Positions 18,066 through 27,652 are shown, numbered from the stretch's first letter. The stretch is DNA of 34,499 nt from Gammaproteobacteria bacterium (GCA_027292925.1 JAPUGI010000261.1:1-34499); one strand, 5' to 3'. The notes: generated by a model from the sequence alone, not told the origin. Translations and numbers: made by a program.

Positions 18066-19669
18066 TTTATTGGCTCACCCAAAACCTTGGCTCGATCCAG
18101 CCTCGAGCTTTCATCTGCTTCAATATTCATTGCGCCCATTATCAGCATCGCTAGCGCAACCACGTATGCGGCAATGCCCCACAACATACCACTGGTCAGT
18201 GCATCCGCGCTGGTAGCCCCGCGTGCTACCATGGCATCACTAATTTGACCTATGGTGTAGGGTCCAAGCGCCAGTCCGATGAATGTAATCATCATGATGT
18301 AATAGGCAGAAGCAATGGCTCTCATTCGTGGCATCACCAGGTCGTTGATAGTTGAAGCTGCGGGTCCGATCCACATCGGTGATGTCAGGGCGAACAGGAA
18401 ATTGAATATGTAGGCGACGATCACGTTCTCTGCGAGGAGTAGCATGAAGGCCGAGGGAACCGACAATAAGACCGAAGCTATACCTACATATAGTTTTGCC
18501 TTGATGTTTTTTTCGCGCATTTTGTCTGCGATTACGCCACCAATCGTCACGCCTGCCCAGCCGCCGATTGCGGCGGACAATCCCAGCACCGTTCCGGTTT
18601 CTGACGCACTGACGCCGTGGATTCGTTGGAAAAAGGGCGGCCCCCAAAATCCCAGGCCGTAGGTAACAAACGCGATGCAGGGAAAGCCGATGGCGGTGTA
18701 CATGAGGGACTTGCATTTAAATATCATCGCGAAGGTAGCGGGGTCTCGTAATGAGAGCGACTGTGCCCAGGAAAATCCTGCAAAAAGGCCTATACCGAGC
18801 GCAATCCATTGGGCTGCTGTGCCTGTTTGCAAATACAGGAAATAAGATACCGCGGCTATCATCACACCTACCATGATGTTGATGCTAACGCCTTTTGCAC
18901 CTGCGCCGAGAGAGGCCAGTTTCACAAGATGAATAGGAGGAAGAATCGCGCTCAACTCGTTCCATGCCTCACGGAATGGATGTGGGTGAGGGGGTGTAAC
19001 CAGACCTTCACTTTGCCCGCGCACAGGCTCTTTCAGCGTCCATACCCAGGCTGCCATAAGCAACCCCGGAAGCCCAACCATAAAAAAGGCCACATGCCAG
19101 CCTTTTAATTGCATGGGAGCGAGACTGGTATCGGGATACATTGCAGACCATCCATCCAGGATAACTCCACCTAAAAATATCCCGATACCAGCGCCGATAT
19201 AGACTCCACTGGAATAAACAGCCAACGCTGTCGCCCTGTATTTGGGCGAGAAATAATCTGACAACATGGAAAATGCCGCCGGGGTGGCGCTGGCTTCACC
19301 AATGCCAACGCCGATACGATAAGTGGCAAGTAGTCCAAAGCTACGCGCCGTGCCCGAGAGAGCCGTCATAACACTCCAGAACATCAGACCTATTGAGATG
19401 AGACTTTTTCTTACCCAGGTATCGGCGAGCCTGCCTAGAGGAATCCCGAATACCGCGTAGAAAACAGCAAAAACGGTGCCGTACAAGAACCCGATCTCCG
19501 CATCTGAAATGCCAATATCGGCTTTAATTTCTTCGGCAAGGATGGAGAGGATCTGCCGGTCAATGAAGTTAAATATGTAAACAATGACGAGTACAAAAAG
19601 AACATACTTGGCGTATCTTCCTCCGACCTCGGGCGCAGGGTCATCCCCGTGTTCAGTCGAGTCGCTCAT
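18062..19669 (-). CDS. Major facilitator superfamily transporter (spinster-like)
   Basis: NFIDRQILSILAEEIKADIGISDAEIGFLYGTVFAVFYAVFGIPLGRLADTWVRK and GIGEASATPAAFSMLSDYF motifs; about 12 TM. Confidence 0.9.
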   Translation of the reverse strand: MSDSTEHGDDPAPEVGGRYAKYVLFVLVIVYIFNFIDRQILSILAEEIKADIGISDAEIGFLYGTVFAVFYAVFGIPLGRLADTWVRKSLISIGLMFWSVMTALSGTARSFGLLATYRIGVGIGEASATPAAFSMLSDYFSPKYRATALAVYSSGVYIGAGIGIFLGGVILDGWSAMYPDTSLAPMQLKGWHVAFFMVGLPGLLMAAWVWTLKEPVRGQSEGLVTPPHPHPFREAWNELSAILPPIHLVKLASLGAGAKGVSINIMVGVMIAAVSYFLYLQTGTAAQWIALGIGLFAGFSWAQSLSLRDPATFAMIFKCKSLMYTAIGFPCIAFVTYGLGFWGPPFFQRIHGVSASETGTVLGLSAAIGGWAGVTIGGVIADKMREKNIKAKLYVGIASVLLSVPSAFMLLLAENVIVAYIFNFLFALTSPMWIGPAASTINDLVMPRMRAIASAYYIMMITFIGLALGPYTIGQISDAMVARGATSADALTSGMLWGIAAYVVALAMLIMGAMNIEADESSRLDRAKVLGEPIN

Positions 19670-19754
19670 GATCCCCCTCAGTAGTAGTGTTATATCCCGC
19701 AGGCTTTGTTTTTGTTAGAACTTCGAGCGTCACTGTAATGGAAAACCAGATAGA

Positions 19755-19787
19755 GTGCCAGGGTGTCCCTGGTGTTGTGCCTGGCAC
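19755..19787 (+). promoter_or_regulatory. Mutually exclusive inverted repeats in the leader of the phosphotransferase gene
   Basis: GTGCCAGG (19755-19762) pairs with CCTGGCAC (19780-19787); CCAGGG (19758-19763) pairs with CCCTGG (19767-19772). The two pairings share bases. Confidence 0.4.
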
Positions 19788-19829
19788 ACCGCGGTTGAAG
19801 CTGGTACCTTTACTCTTTGCGGAGGATTA

Positions 19830-20891
19830 ATGACAGATTTTCAAGCCCATGAGAACACAGGGACTATTCCCGTGCAGGAGCGACATCAGTTTGATGTCGG
19901 GGCGTTGCGAAATTACATGCAAGAAAATGTCGAAAGGTTTTCGGGTGAACTTCAGGTTGAAGAATTTGCCGGAGGGCAATCCAATCCTACTTATCTGTTG
20001 TCTGCTGGCGATCAACGTTTAGTCCTGCGCCGCAAACCACCGGGAAAATTATTGAAATCTGCTCATGCGGTTGATCGTGAATATCGTGTACTGACTGCGT
20101 TACAGGATACAGATGTACCCACTGCAAAGACTTATGCTTTATGCACGGATGACTCGGTTATCGGTACCTGGTTTTACATCATGGAATATCTCGATGGTAG
20201 GGTGATCTGGGATAGTAGCGCCGGACCTTACACGCCACAGGAGAGAGGTGAGTTCTGGGATGCTGCGAATGATGCAATTGCCAAATTACACAACGTTAAT
20301 TTTGAAAAGGTAGGTCTCTCGGACTTTGGTAAACATTCGGATTACATCGCTCGCCAGATTACCCGTTGGGCAGGCCAGTATGAATACACGAAAACTAACG
20401 ATAATCCTTTCATGGATAATCTCATCGAATATCTCCCTGCCAATATTCCTGTGGACAATTCCTGTTCTATAGTCCATGGCGATCCTCAGATCGCCAACAT
20501 GATGATGCATGTGGAGCGAAATGAGGTCATTGGTATCCTTGACTGGGAACTGAGTACCCTGGGGAGTCCACTCTCAGACTTCGCCTATCTTTGTCGATCC
20601 TATCGCGATGCATTGCGTGACCAAGATTTGAAGGCACTGGGGATACCGAGTGAGGAAGAATTTGTGGAAGCCTACTGCAGGCGAACGGGCCGCAGCGGAA
20701 TAGATAACTGGGATTACTATCTGGCGTTCAACATGTTCAGGTTGGCTGCTATTCTGCAGGGGATCGCTAAGCGTGTAGTGGATGGTACGGCTGCCAGTGT
20801 TCATGCCCAGGCTGCTGGCGAGGGGGCGTTGTACATGTCAAAAGTGGCGTGGGCGCAGATAGACAAATCAGTCGTTCTTGATGAAGGATAA
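19830..20891 (+). CDS. Aminoglycoside phosphotransferase-like (APH/ACAD10-type) phosphotransferase
   Basis: FAGGQSNPTYLL, LVLRRKPPGKLLKSAHAVDREYRVLTAL, IVHGDPQIANMMMH, ILDWELSTLGSPLSDFAYL. GGAGG ribosome site 5 nt before ATG 19830. Confidence 0.9.
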   Translation: MTDFQAHENTGTIPVQERHQFDVGALRNYMQENVERFSGELQVEEFAGGQSNPTYLLSAGDQRLVLRRKPPGKLLKSAHAVDREYRVLTALQDTDVPTAKTYALCTDDSVIGTWFYIMEYLDGRVIWDSSAGPYTPQERGEFWDAANDAIAKLHNVNFEKVGLSDFGKHSDYIARQITRWAGQYEYTKTNDNPFMDNLIEYLPANIPVDNSCSIVHGDPQIANMMMHVERNEVIGILDWELSTLGSPLSDFAYLCRSYRDALRDQDLKALGIPSEEEFVEAYCRRTGRSGIDNWDYYLAFNMFRLAAILQGIAKRVVDGTAASVHAQAAGEGALYMSKVAWAQIDKSVVLDEG

Positions 20892-20895
20892 AACA

Positions 20896-21564
20896 ATGCT
20901 GGTACTCGCATCGACAGAAAGAGAATATCCCTGGGGAACCTTGCGTTCGACCAATGCCAGTAAAGTTAAAGTGATCCTGGAAGAAAAGGGGGTTGCCTAC
21001 AAAATGGATAGATTGCGACCAGGGGACTTGTGGAAAAAGCCGGAGTCCATTCTCGCTAAACATCCTCTCGGCAAAGTACCCTATCTTGAGACAGAGGATG
21101 ACGGTGTTGTTTTTGATTCCACAGTCATCAATGAATACCTGGATGACAAATATCCTGATCCTTCTCTGAAACCGGTCGATGTAAGCCTGCTGGCGCGGAT
21201 GAGGATGCTGGAAAATTTTGGTGATGAAGCTTTTCTTGTTGGTGATTTGCCAAAAATCTGGATGCCAATATGGTCCAAACCTGAAGATAGAAATGAAGAT
21301 GCCATGGAAGCGGGCAGAGAGGGGTTGAGAACTAGAGGGTTGCCCTATCTTGAACAGGAGATCGCTGACAGGGAATATCTATGCGATTCATTCACCCTCG
21401 CGGATGCACCTTTTATGGCAACGGCTATGGTGCTGGAAGTTGACGCGATGGATCTATCAGATTTTCCGAATTCCGCGGCTTATATGGATCGTTTGCGAGC
21501 AAGAGATTCATACAAGTCCATTAGTCCGAAAACCTCATTGGATGATTCCGCTGGAAGCAGCTAG
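20896..21564 (+). CDS. Glutathione S-transferase family protein
   Basis: Thioredoxin-like N-domain (STNASKVKVILEEKGVAYKM, HPLGKVPYLETEDDGVVFDSTVINEYLDDKYP) and GST C-domain (FTLADAPFMATAMVL). The ORF also allows ATG 20878. Confidence 0.88.
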   Translation: MLVLASTEREYPWGTLRSTNASKVKVILEEKGVAYKMDRLRPGDLWKKPESILAKHPLGKVPYLETEDDGVVFDSTVINEYLDDKYPDPSLKPVDVSLLARMRMLENFGDEAFLVGDLPKIWMPIWSKPEDRNEDAMEAGREGLRTRGLPYLEQEIADREYLCDSFTLADAPFMATAMVLEVDAMDLSDFPNSAAYMDRLRARDSYKSISPKTSLDDSAGSS

Positions 21565-21578
21565 CCGTTGAGACCCTG

Positions 21579-22127
21579 CTAAAATCCGGCGATATCCGGG
21601 TCCAGTTGAACGCCGAACGAATTGAGAGCCATAGAGACCAGGTGGTACTGTCCACAGGTGAAGACCAGGTCCATCATCTGCTGATCCGAATAGGTCTTTG
21701 TAAGACCGTTCCAGGTCTCATCGGTGACAAAGGCATCCTTGTGTAGCTCGTCAGCCGCCTTGATGAGTAAACTCTCGTGGCCGGTCCATGAAGAAGCAGT
21801 AGCACCTTCTTTAACGCTGGCGATATCTTCATCTGACAGTCCAGCGTTTTTCCCGATAATGACATGCTGTCCCCATTCGTATTCTGACTGGCAAAGCCAG
21901 CCGATTCTAAGGATCAGAATCTCCCGGTCCCTGGCGATAAGTGTTGATTTAAACAGCACATGGTTGGCGAATACCATCCAGCGTTTGGCTAACTTTTCGT
22001 GGTTGGCGAGCGTTCGAAAGATGTTTGCCACATTGCCCCGAATTTTCTGACGACCCAAAGCTTCATTTTTGGCATCGCTCCAATCGTTTTCATGGATGGG
22101 TTTGATTCGCGGTGTATCCAGTCGCAT
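21579..22127 (-). CDS. Carboxymuconolactone decarboxylase (CMD/AhpD-like) family protein
   Basis: NVANIFRTLANHEKLAKRWMVF, DREILILRIGWLCQSEYEWGQHVIIGKNAGLSDEDIASV. Confidence 0.87.
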   Translation of the reverse strand: MRLDTPRIKPIHENDWSDAKNEALGRQKIRGNVANIFRTLANHEKLAKRWMVFANHVLFKSTLIARDREILILRIGWLCQSEYEWGQHVIIGKNAGLSDEDIASVKEGATASSWTGHESLLIKAADELHKDAFVTDETWNGLTKTYSDQQMMDLVFTCGQYHLVSMALNSFGVQLDPDIAGF

Positions 22128-22183
22128 TGCAGTTTTCCTGACATTGATAAAGAATACTCACTATAACCCCCGAAGAGGAAATC

Positions 22184-23128
22184 ATGAGCAATATTATTCT
22201 GCACCATTATCCAGAGTCACCCTTCTCCGAAAAGATTCGTTTGCTGCTAGGGTATAAAAAGCAGTCTTACCAGGCAGTCACAATTCCGATTATCATGCCG
22301 AAACCAGATTTGATGCCCCTGACCGGGGGCTATCGAAAAACACCGGTGATGCAGATCGGTGCGGACATCTATTGCGATACGGCCATTATCTGCAGGGTCA
22401 TTGATCGGTTATGTCCCGATGACACTATTTATCCCACTGGCTCACAGGCGACGACTACCGCCGCTACTCACTGGACGGACACGTTTTTCTTCAGGGTATG
22501 CGTCGCGGTGGCATTCCAACCCCGTGCGCTTGCGAACAATACATTTTTTCAGGATCAGGAAGCTGCAGCGTCGTTTATGGCAGACCGGGCGAAATTCACT
22601 GAAGGCTCAACACAACTCACCATGGACTTCGAAACCGCCCACCCCTATTTCCTGGGTCATCTCAAACGGCTGGATAACCAGCTTGAATCCTCAGAATTTC
22701 TGAATGGTGATATGCCGACGATTATAGATTTCTCGACTTATCACTGCTGTTGGTTTGTTCACAATATTGAAGCCATTCGGGATTCCTTTTCACCTTTTGA
22801 GCGAGTGCTGGCATGGTTCGAGCGAATGAGTGCCTATGGGCAGGGTGACCTGACGGAATTAGAAGGGTCTGCCGCACTGGAAATCGCCAAGAACGCCAAC
22901 CCGTCATCGATAAGCAAATCCGGTGCGTCTGAGATCGACCAGATGCAAGTTGGCGATGAAGTTGAAGTGATGCCGATTGACTACGGTTTTCAACCAGTGC
23001 GAGGCAAATTGCAACTCTCATCGATGGAGGAGCTAGTCGTTGGCCGCGAAGAGGAACAGGTTGGTGAAGTTGCGGTGCACTTCCCGAGATTGGGTTTCCG
23101 GGTGACTCAGCTGGCCCAGCTACGCTGA
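22184..23128 (+). CDS. Glutathione S-transferase family protein with C-terminal extension
   Basis: SNIILHHYPESPFSEKIRLLLGYKKQSYQAV, GGYRKTPVMQIGADIYCDTAIICRVID; extra domain after about residue 235 (VGDEVEVMPIDYGFQPVRGKL). Confidence 0.85.
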   Translation: MSNIILHHYPESPFSEKIRLLLGYKKQSYQAVTIPIIMPKPDLMPLTGGYRKTPVMQIGADIYCDTAIICRVIDRLCPDDTIYPTGSQATTTAATHWTDTFFFRVCVAVAFQPRALANNTFFQDQEAAASFMADRAKFTEGSTQLTMDFETAHPYFLGHLKRLDNQLESSEFLNGDMPTIIDFSTYHCCWFVHNIEAIRDSFSPFERVLAWFERMSAYGQGDLTELEGSAALEIAKNANPSSISKSGASEIDQMQVGDEVEVMPIDYGFQPVRGKLQLSSMEELVVGREEEQVGEVAVHFPRLGFRVTQLAQLR

Positions 23129-23539
23129 GTCACCTTCACCACTGTCGACGGAACTCCCTTCACGCATGCTATCTATACTCCAAATCCCACTGCCGGTACA
23201 GGCGATATAGAGATAAACAAAGCAGAACATGATTGCCAGCTCCCCCCGGTTCAATATTGGAAACAGCGCAGAGGTGGCATGAGCCATGAAGTAAGCTGCA
23301 GCCATGAGACCGGCACTTAGAAACGCAGCTTCCCGCGTGAATAATCCAATCATAATAAGGATCCCCCCAACGAGTTCTATAGGTCCAGCGATATAGATGA
23401 TGAAATCAGGTATCCCTTCCGGTGCACCACCGGGGAAGCCGAATAATTTCTGCGCACCGTGAAATATGAAAAGAAAACCGGCTACAATCCGGAGTAGCGC
23501 ATAAGTATAGTCTGTATAGCGATCCAAAAAGCCAAGCAT
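23120..23539 (-). CDS. DoxX family membrane protein
   Basis: LRIVAGFLFIFHGAQKLFGFPGG, GPIELVGGILIMIGLFTREAAFLSAGLMAAAYFMAH. ATG 23539 preferred over the ORF start at 23557. Confidence 0.88.
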   Translation of the reverse strand: MLGFLDRYTDYTYALLRIVAGFLFIFHGAQKLFGFPGGAPEGIPDFIIYIAGPIELVGGILIMIGLFTREAAFLSAGLMAAAYFMAHATSALFPILNRGELAIMFCFVYLYIACTGSGIWSIDSMREGSSVDSGEGDSA

Positions 23540-23555
23540 AGTCTTACCCTCGGTC

Positions 23556-23575
23556 ATTCCTGCGGAAGCAGGAAT
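23556..23575. repeat. REP-like short palindrome (ATTCCTGC-GGAA-GCAGGAAT)
   Basis: TCATTCCTGCGGAAGCAGGAATCCAGT resembles the widespread proteobacterial 'TCATTCCCGCGAAAGCGGGAATCCA' intergenic palindromes. Confidence 0.6.
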
Positions 23576-23581
23576 CCAGTG

Positions 23582-24757
23582 TCAAAGTTTGATGGGAGGA
23601 AGGATATGTTCAACCATCCTCACCCAGTAGGTCGAGCCCAGAGATAAAATCTCATCGTTAAAATCATAGCCTGGATTATGCACCATGCAGGATCCCTCCC
23701 CATCGCCGTTACCAATCCAGATATAGCTTCCAGGTCTTTCCATTAGCATAAACGCGAAATCCTCTGATCCCATGGCAGGTTTCGGCTGTAGGTTAACATT
23801 TTCAGCACCGACTATGTTACTCGCAACTTGTCCAGCAATCTGGGCTTCGAGTTCGGAATTGAGAGTGGGTGGATATCGGCGCTCATAGAAAAATTCACAA
23901 GTGGCACCATAGGCGCTACAGATCTCTGTTGCCATGTGCTGCATCTGTTTTTCCAATCGATCCTGAACTTTGGGGGAAAAGCAGCGGGTGCAGCCGCTGA
24001 TTTCCATATCATTGGGAATCACATTGTAGGCATCACCCGCATGAAATTGGGTCACACTTAATACAGCAGGTTCCTGGGGGTCAGTGAAGCGGCTGATAAT
24101 AGATTGGTAAGCCTCTACAATTTTGGTGCCGATCACGATGGGATCAATGGTGAATTGAGGCATGGCGGCATGGCCGCCGCGTCCGATGATTTTGACCCTG
24201 AATATGTCGAAAGCCGCCATCATGGGTCCGGCCTTAATGGCGAATGTACCAACCGCCATGCCGGGAATATTGTGCATGCCGAAGACCGATTCAACCGGAT
24301 ACTTGTCAAACAGACCCGCTTCAACCATGGCTTTACCACCACCTTCATTTTCTTCTGCCGGTTGGAATATGAAGTGGACAACCCCCTCAAAGTCATCGTT
24401 TTCAGAGAGATACCTGGCAGCACCGAGGAGCATGCAGGTATGACCATCATGGCCACATGCATGCATGAGTCCATCGTATTGAGACTTATGCTCGAAATCG
24501 TTCGCCTCAAGGATAGGTAAAGCATCAAGGTCGGCACGCAGGCCGATTGCCCTGTTACCTCTGCCTTTTTTAAGTGTGCCGACTACCCCCGTCCCGGCAA
24601 TACCTGTTTCGACTTCGATACCAAAGCTTTCCAGTTTTTCTGCAACGATTTTTGCTGTTCTATGCTCGTCGAATGCGATTTCCGGATGGGAATGTATATC
24701 CCGACGCCAGCTGGTCATTTCATTTTGGTATTGTTCGATCGCGGCGATGATCTTCAT
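23582..24757 (-). CDS. M20 family amidohydrolase/peptidase (hippurate hydrolase-like)
   Basis: WRRDIHSHPEIAFDEHRTA, LRADLDALPI, MHACGHDGHTCMLLGAARYL, FQPAEENEGGGKAMV, AMGSEDFAFML. Confidence 0.93.
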   Translation of the reverse strand: MKIIAAIEQYQNEMTSWRRDIHSHPEIAFDEHRTAKIVAEKLESFGIEVETGIAGTGVVGTLKKGRGNRAIGLRADLDALPILEANDFEHKSQYDGLMHACGHDGHTCMLLGAARYLSENDDFEGVVHFIFQPAEENEGGGKAMVEAGLFDKYPVESVFGMHNIPGMAVGTFAIKAGPMMAAFDIFRVKIIGRGGHAAMPQFTIDPIVIGTKIVEAYQSIISRFTDPQEPAVLSVTQFHAGDAYNVIPNDMEISGCTRCFSPKVQDRLEKQMQHMATEICSAYGATCEFFYERRYPPTLNSELEAQIAGQVASNIVGAENVNLQPKPAMGSEDFAFMLMERPGSYIWIGNGDGEGSCMVHNPGYDFNDEILSLGSTYWVRMVEHILPPIKL

Positions 24758-24782
24758 GTTTTGCTTGTCCTGAAAATTTGAC

Positions 24783-25484
24783 TTAAAATTTGTAAACCAG
24801 CGTGACGGAAGACTCTGTATCGGTTTTTTTCTTCCCGGCTGGTACGTCAGTGTTGTTTTTGATATTAACGGTAAGTTTCATCGCAAGACTACCAGCAATG
24901 TTGGCGCTCAGTGATGATTCCGATCTTGTTATTGTTGATTCATTACCGATTTCCGTGCTGAGGGATTGTTCAAACGTGGCATTCTCACTCAGTTGCCAGA
25001 CGTATTTCGCTGCCAGGCGAACAATGCCTTCATCTACACTTTCTCCGTTTTCCAGTTCTGACCTCCGGTAACCCAGGCCAATATCCCCTGTTAATGACAT
25101 GGTTGATTTTTCCATCAAGAGACGTGAATAGCCGCCAGTGATATCCGTTTGATAATCGAAGCCGTTGAACTTGTCTTCCTCGTGAGCGATTCGGCCAAAA
25201 ACCGATCCTTTCTCCAGTTTGTAATCAACCTGGTAAAACAGATAGGTTTTCTGTGCTGTCTTGATCTTGTCCTTGGATGAATTAAGTACGTCAAGATGCA
25301 CAGTATGCTTGTAACGATCTCCGCTATACACAACTTCGCCGCGAAACTTTATATTCTTCTCATCGGTATTGCCCGATGTAAAAACTGCGCCTAACTCAAC
25401 TTCAGCATCCCAAAAATTATCTTCTGACCCGTGAGCCATCATCGAGAGCCCGAGTAAGACAAAAGCGCCACCTCGTTTCATCAT
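24783..25484 (-). CDS. DUF481 family outer-membrane protein (YdiY-like)
   Basis: Signal peptide; WDAEVELGAVFTSGNTDEKNIKFRGEVVY..RYKHTVHLDVLNSS; alternating beta pattern; terminal aromatic (LVYKF). Confidence 0.83.
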   Translation of the reverse strand: MMKRGGAFVLLGLSMMAHGSEDNFWDAEVELGAVFTSGNTDEKNIKFRGEVVYSGDRYKHTVHLDVLNSSKDKIKTAQKTYLFYQVDYKLEKGSVFGRIAHEEDKFNGFDYQTDITGGYSRLLMEKSTMSLTGDIGLGYRRSELENGESVDEGIVRLAAKYVWQLSENATFEQSLSTEIGNESTITRSESSLSANIAGSLAMKLTVNIKNNTDVPAGKKKTDTESSVTLVYKF

Positions 25485-25541
25485 TTTGCTCGTCCTTCGC
25501 TGGTCGACGAAGCTTAGCAGAAATGGAAAAGTCCGCGTTCC

Positions 25542-26078
25542 CTAGGTGTTTTCCTCGATCAGCCGAACTTCCTGCAAAACTGAATCTACATGGGCATCGG
25601 TAGCATTCATTTGTTGCAGCGATTCATACAATTTGTAAACGTACTCGGTATTTGACCCGCTCGGACCATGAGCGGAGGCGATCTGTTTGGCGATATCGGA
25701 GTAGGGTGCCTCACCAAGATAGTTGGGATTCCCGGATGTAGCATGGTAAGTAATACCGGGTGTGAAATTGGTTTCGTCAAAAAAGATGTCAATATTAAGT
25801 CTCTCATAACCGCCTTTTTCCCGATGATCCAAACTTGCAAGCACTTCGTCCCGGTGTTCCTGGCCCACTCGATAGGCACGTCCCCGGCATACTTCGCCAG
25901 GTTGACTGATCAGTGTTACCACCCGGCCAGGGCTCGAAGGTGTGCCTCGATGATCAATAGAACCCTGCCAGAAACGGCGAGACCAGTCTTTGATGTAGGC
26001 TGGTTGTTGTTCAACATAGGGGAAATCCACTCGCCAGATAATAGAACCGTAGCCGAAAACCCAGAGGTCATCGTTCAT
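25542..26078 (-). CDS. chaC: Gamma-glutamylcyclotransferase, ChaC family
   Basis: WVFGYGSIIWRVDFPY, FWQGSIDHRGTPSSPGRVVTL, CRGRAYRV, LDHREKGGYER. Confidence 0.92.
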   Translation of the reverse strand: MNDDLWVFGYGSIIWRVDFPYVEQQPAYIKDWSRRFWQGSIDHRGTPSSPGRVVTLISQPGEVCRGRAYRVGQEHRDEVLASLDHREKGGYERLNIDIFFDETNFTPGITYHATSGNPNYLGEAPYSDIAKQIASAHGPSGSNTEYVYKLYESLQQMNATDAHVDSVLQEVRLIEENT

Positions 26079-26938
26079 TGATCGATCTGGTCGTCAATTA
26101 GATCATTGTGCCTGTGAATATACTCAACCACGTCCAGGATGCCGTCTTCATCGTGATTGCCACACACAAATTTAGCGTGGATGTGCAGTGCTTCGTCACC
26201 GTCGCCCATGGCAACACCGTGGCCAACTTCCTTGAGCATGGGCAGATCATTGAGCTGGTCGCCGACGGCACAGATATTGTCCGGGCTGAGGCTAAACAGC
26301 GTGGCGAGCTTACTTAGTCCGTGCCACTTGGTAACGTCTGCAAGTGTGATTTCACAGTAGCAATGTTCGGAGCCAAGGTGAGGGACGACGATGGTGTGAT
26401 AGATTTCAGGAAAAGACTGGTGAATTTTTTTACAGAACGTTTTTAGCTGGTGTTCATCACCGAATGTACCGCAGACCAGGAACTCTGGTTCCTGGTGTAG
26501 CAGGTCACCCTTGCCACTCCAGAGCCTGTTGTCGTCAAAGTACTTTCGAACGACCCTGGACCAGGGAACAGCATCATCAACGACGAAATCCGGACCGCCA
26601 CGATCATGCGCATCCCTCTGCGCGAACAGGGCAAGTTCTGTATCTCGCACGATGTAAACGATGTCACTGAGTTGTGATGTGGAATAAGTAGTTTCGTAAT
26701 GGGTTTCAGCGCTCGGTGTTTTTACAAGTGCGCCGCCATTACAGACCGCATAAACATCGAAGCCAAGATTATCAATAACGAACCTCGTTGTGCGATAACG
26801 TCTCCCGGTTACAATGACCACTTCCACGCCGGTTTCGTGCAGGTTTTTGAGTTCTGTGCGGGTAGCAGGTAACACCTGGTGGTTACCAACGGCAAGTGTG
26901 CCGTCAAGATCAAGGGCAAGCATCTTGATGGGTGGCAT
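26075..26938 (-). CDS. Cof-type HAD-IIB family hydrolase
   Basis: MLALDLDGTLAVGNHQ, VVIVTGRRYRTTRF, ICAVGDQLNDLPMLKEVGHGVAMGDGDEALH. Confidence 0.92.
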   Translation of the reverse strand: MPPIKMLALDLDGTLAVGNHQVLPATRTELKNLHETGVEVVIVTGRRYRTTRFVIDNLGFDVYAVCNGGALVKTPSAETHYETTYSTSQLSDIVYIVRDTELALFAQRDAHDRGGPDFVVDDAVPWSRVVRKYFDDNRLWSGKGDLLHQEPEFLVCGTFGDEHQLKTFCKKIHQSFPEIYHTIVVPHLGSEHCYCEITLADVTKWHGLSKLATLFSLSPDNICAVGDQLNDLPMLKEVGHGVAMGDGDEALHIHAKFVCGNHDEDGILDVVEYIHRHNDLIDDQIDQ

Positions 26939-27043
26939 TGATTAACTCAAGTTTAAAACGTTAGGCTCACTATAGTTTAACAATATGCACGATTGAAATG
27001 CGCTTATTTGCACTGCTACAATCAACTAACTGAAGGAGCTACT

Positions 27044-27637
27044 ATGAAGACACTGAGGCATTACTTTATCAGTGATGATTTAGACGATCTGGAATTGCTT
27101 GAAGAACAACTGGAGTCTGCTGGAATTGAAAGTCCGCAAATCCATGTGCTGAGCGAGGACGGTGTCGGCGTTGCCAACCACATTCACCTGCATGCGGTGC
27201 AGTCTCTGTTTACGCGCGATGTCGTGCATTCCGCCGAGGTAGGCGCGTTGGTCGGACTGGCAGGAGTTATTTTAGTGCTCGGTGGTGCATTCGTGCTCGA
27301 CCTACCGGACGAAATAATCGGTTGGATGCCTTATATTTTCCTGTCTATTGTCATCTTTGGATTTTGTACATGGGAAGGTGGTTTGATTGGTATCCAACGG
27401 CCGAATTACCACTTTAAGAAATTTGAAGAAGCCTTAAATGAGGGTAAACACGTGTTTATCGTCGATCTGGATCCGGATCAGGAAGTTGAGTTAAGCGAGG
27501 TGGTTAAGCACCACCCGAATCTGAAAGATATGGGAACAGAAGTGGGCACACCACACTTCATTTTCGCAATGCTGCACTGGTTGTACGCGTTTATCGATCG
27601 CAATCTGTTTAGCCGGGATCAGCTCAAGCAAAAATAA
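27044..27637 (+). CDS. Conserved-looking hypothetical with two TM segments
   Basis: ATG 27044 after GGAG. Soluble N-terminal part, hydrophobic segments EVGALVGLAGVILVLGGAFVLDL and WMPYIFLSIVIFGFCTWEGGLIG, soluble C-terminal part. Confidence 0.7.
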   Translation: MKTLRHYFISDDLDDLELLEEQLESAGIESPQIHVLSEDGVGVANHIHLHAVQSLFTRDVVHSAEVGALVGLAGVILVLGGAFVLDLPDEIIGWMPYIFLSIVIFGFCTWEGGLIGIQRPNYHFKKFEEALNEGKHVFIVDLDPDQEVELSEVVKHHPNLKDMGTEVGTPHFIFAMLHWLYAFIDRNLFSRDQLKQK

Positions 27638-27652
27638 TAAGGATAGGTTTCG

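Noticed and set aside
24104-24520. 138-aa + strand ORF opposite the M20 amidohydrolase
   Set aside because: Antisense to conserved M20 motifs and no homology recognised.
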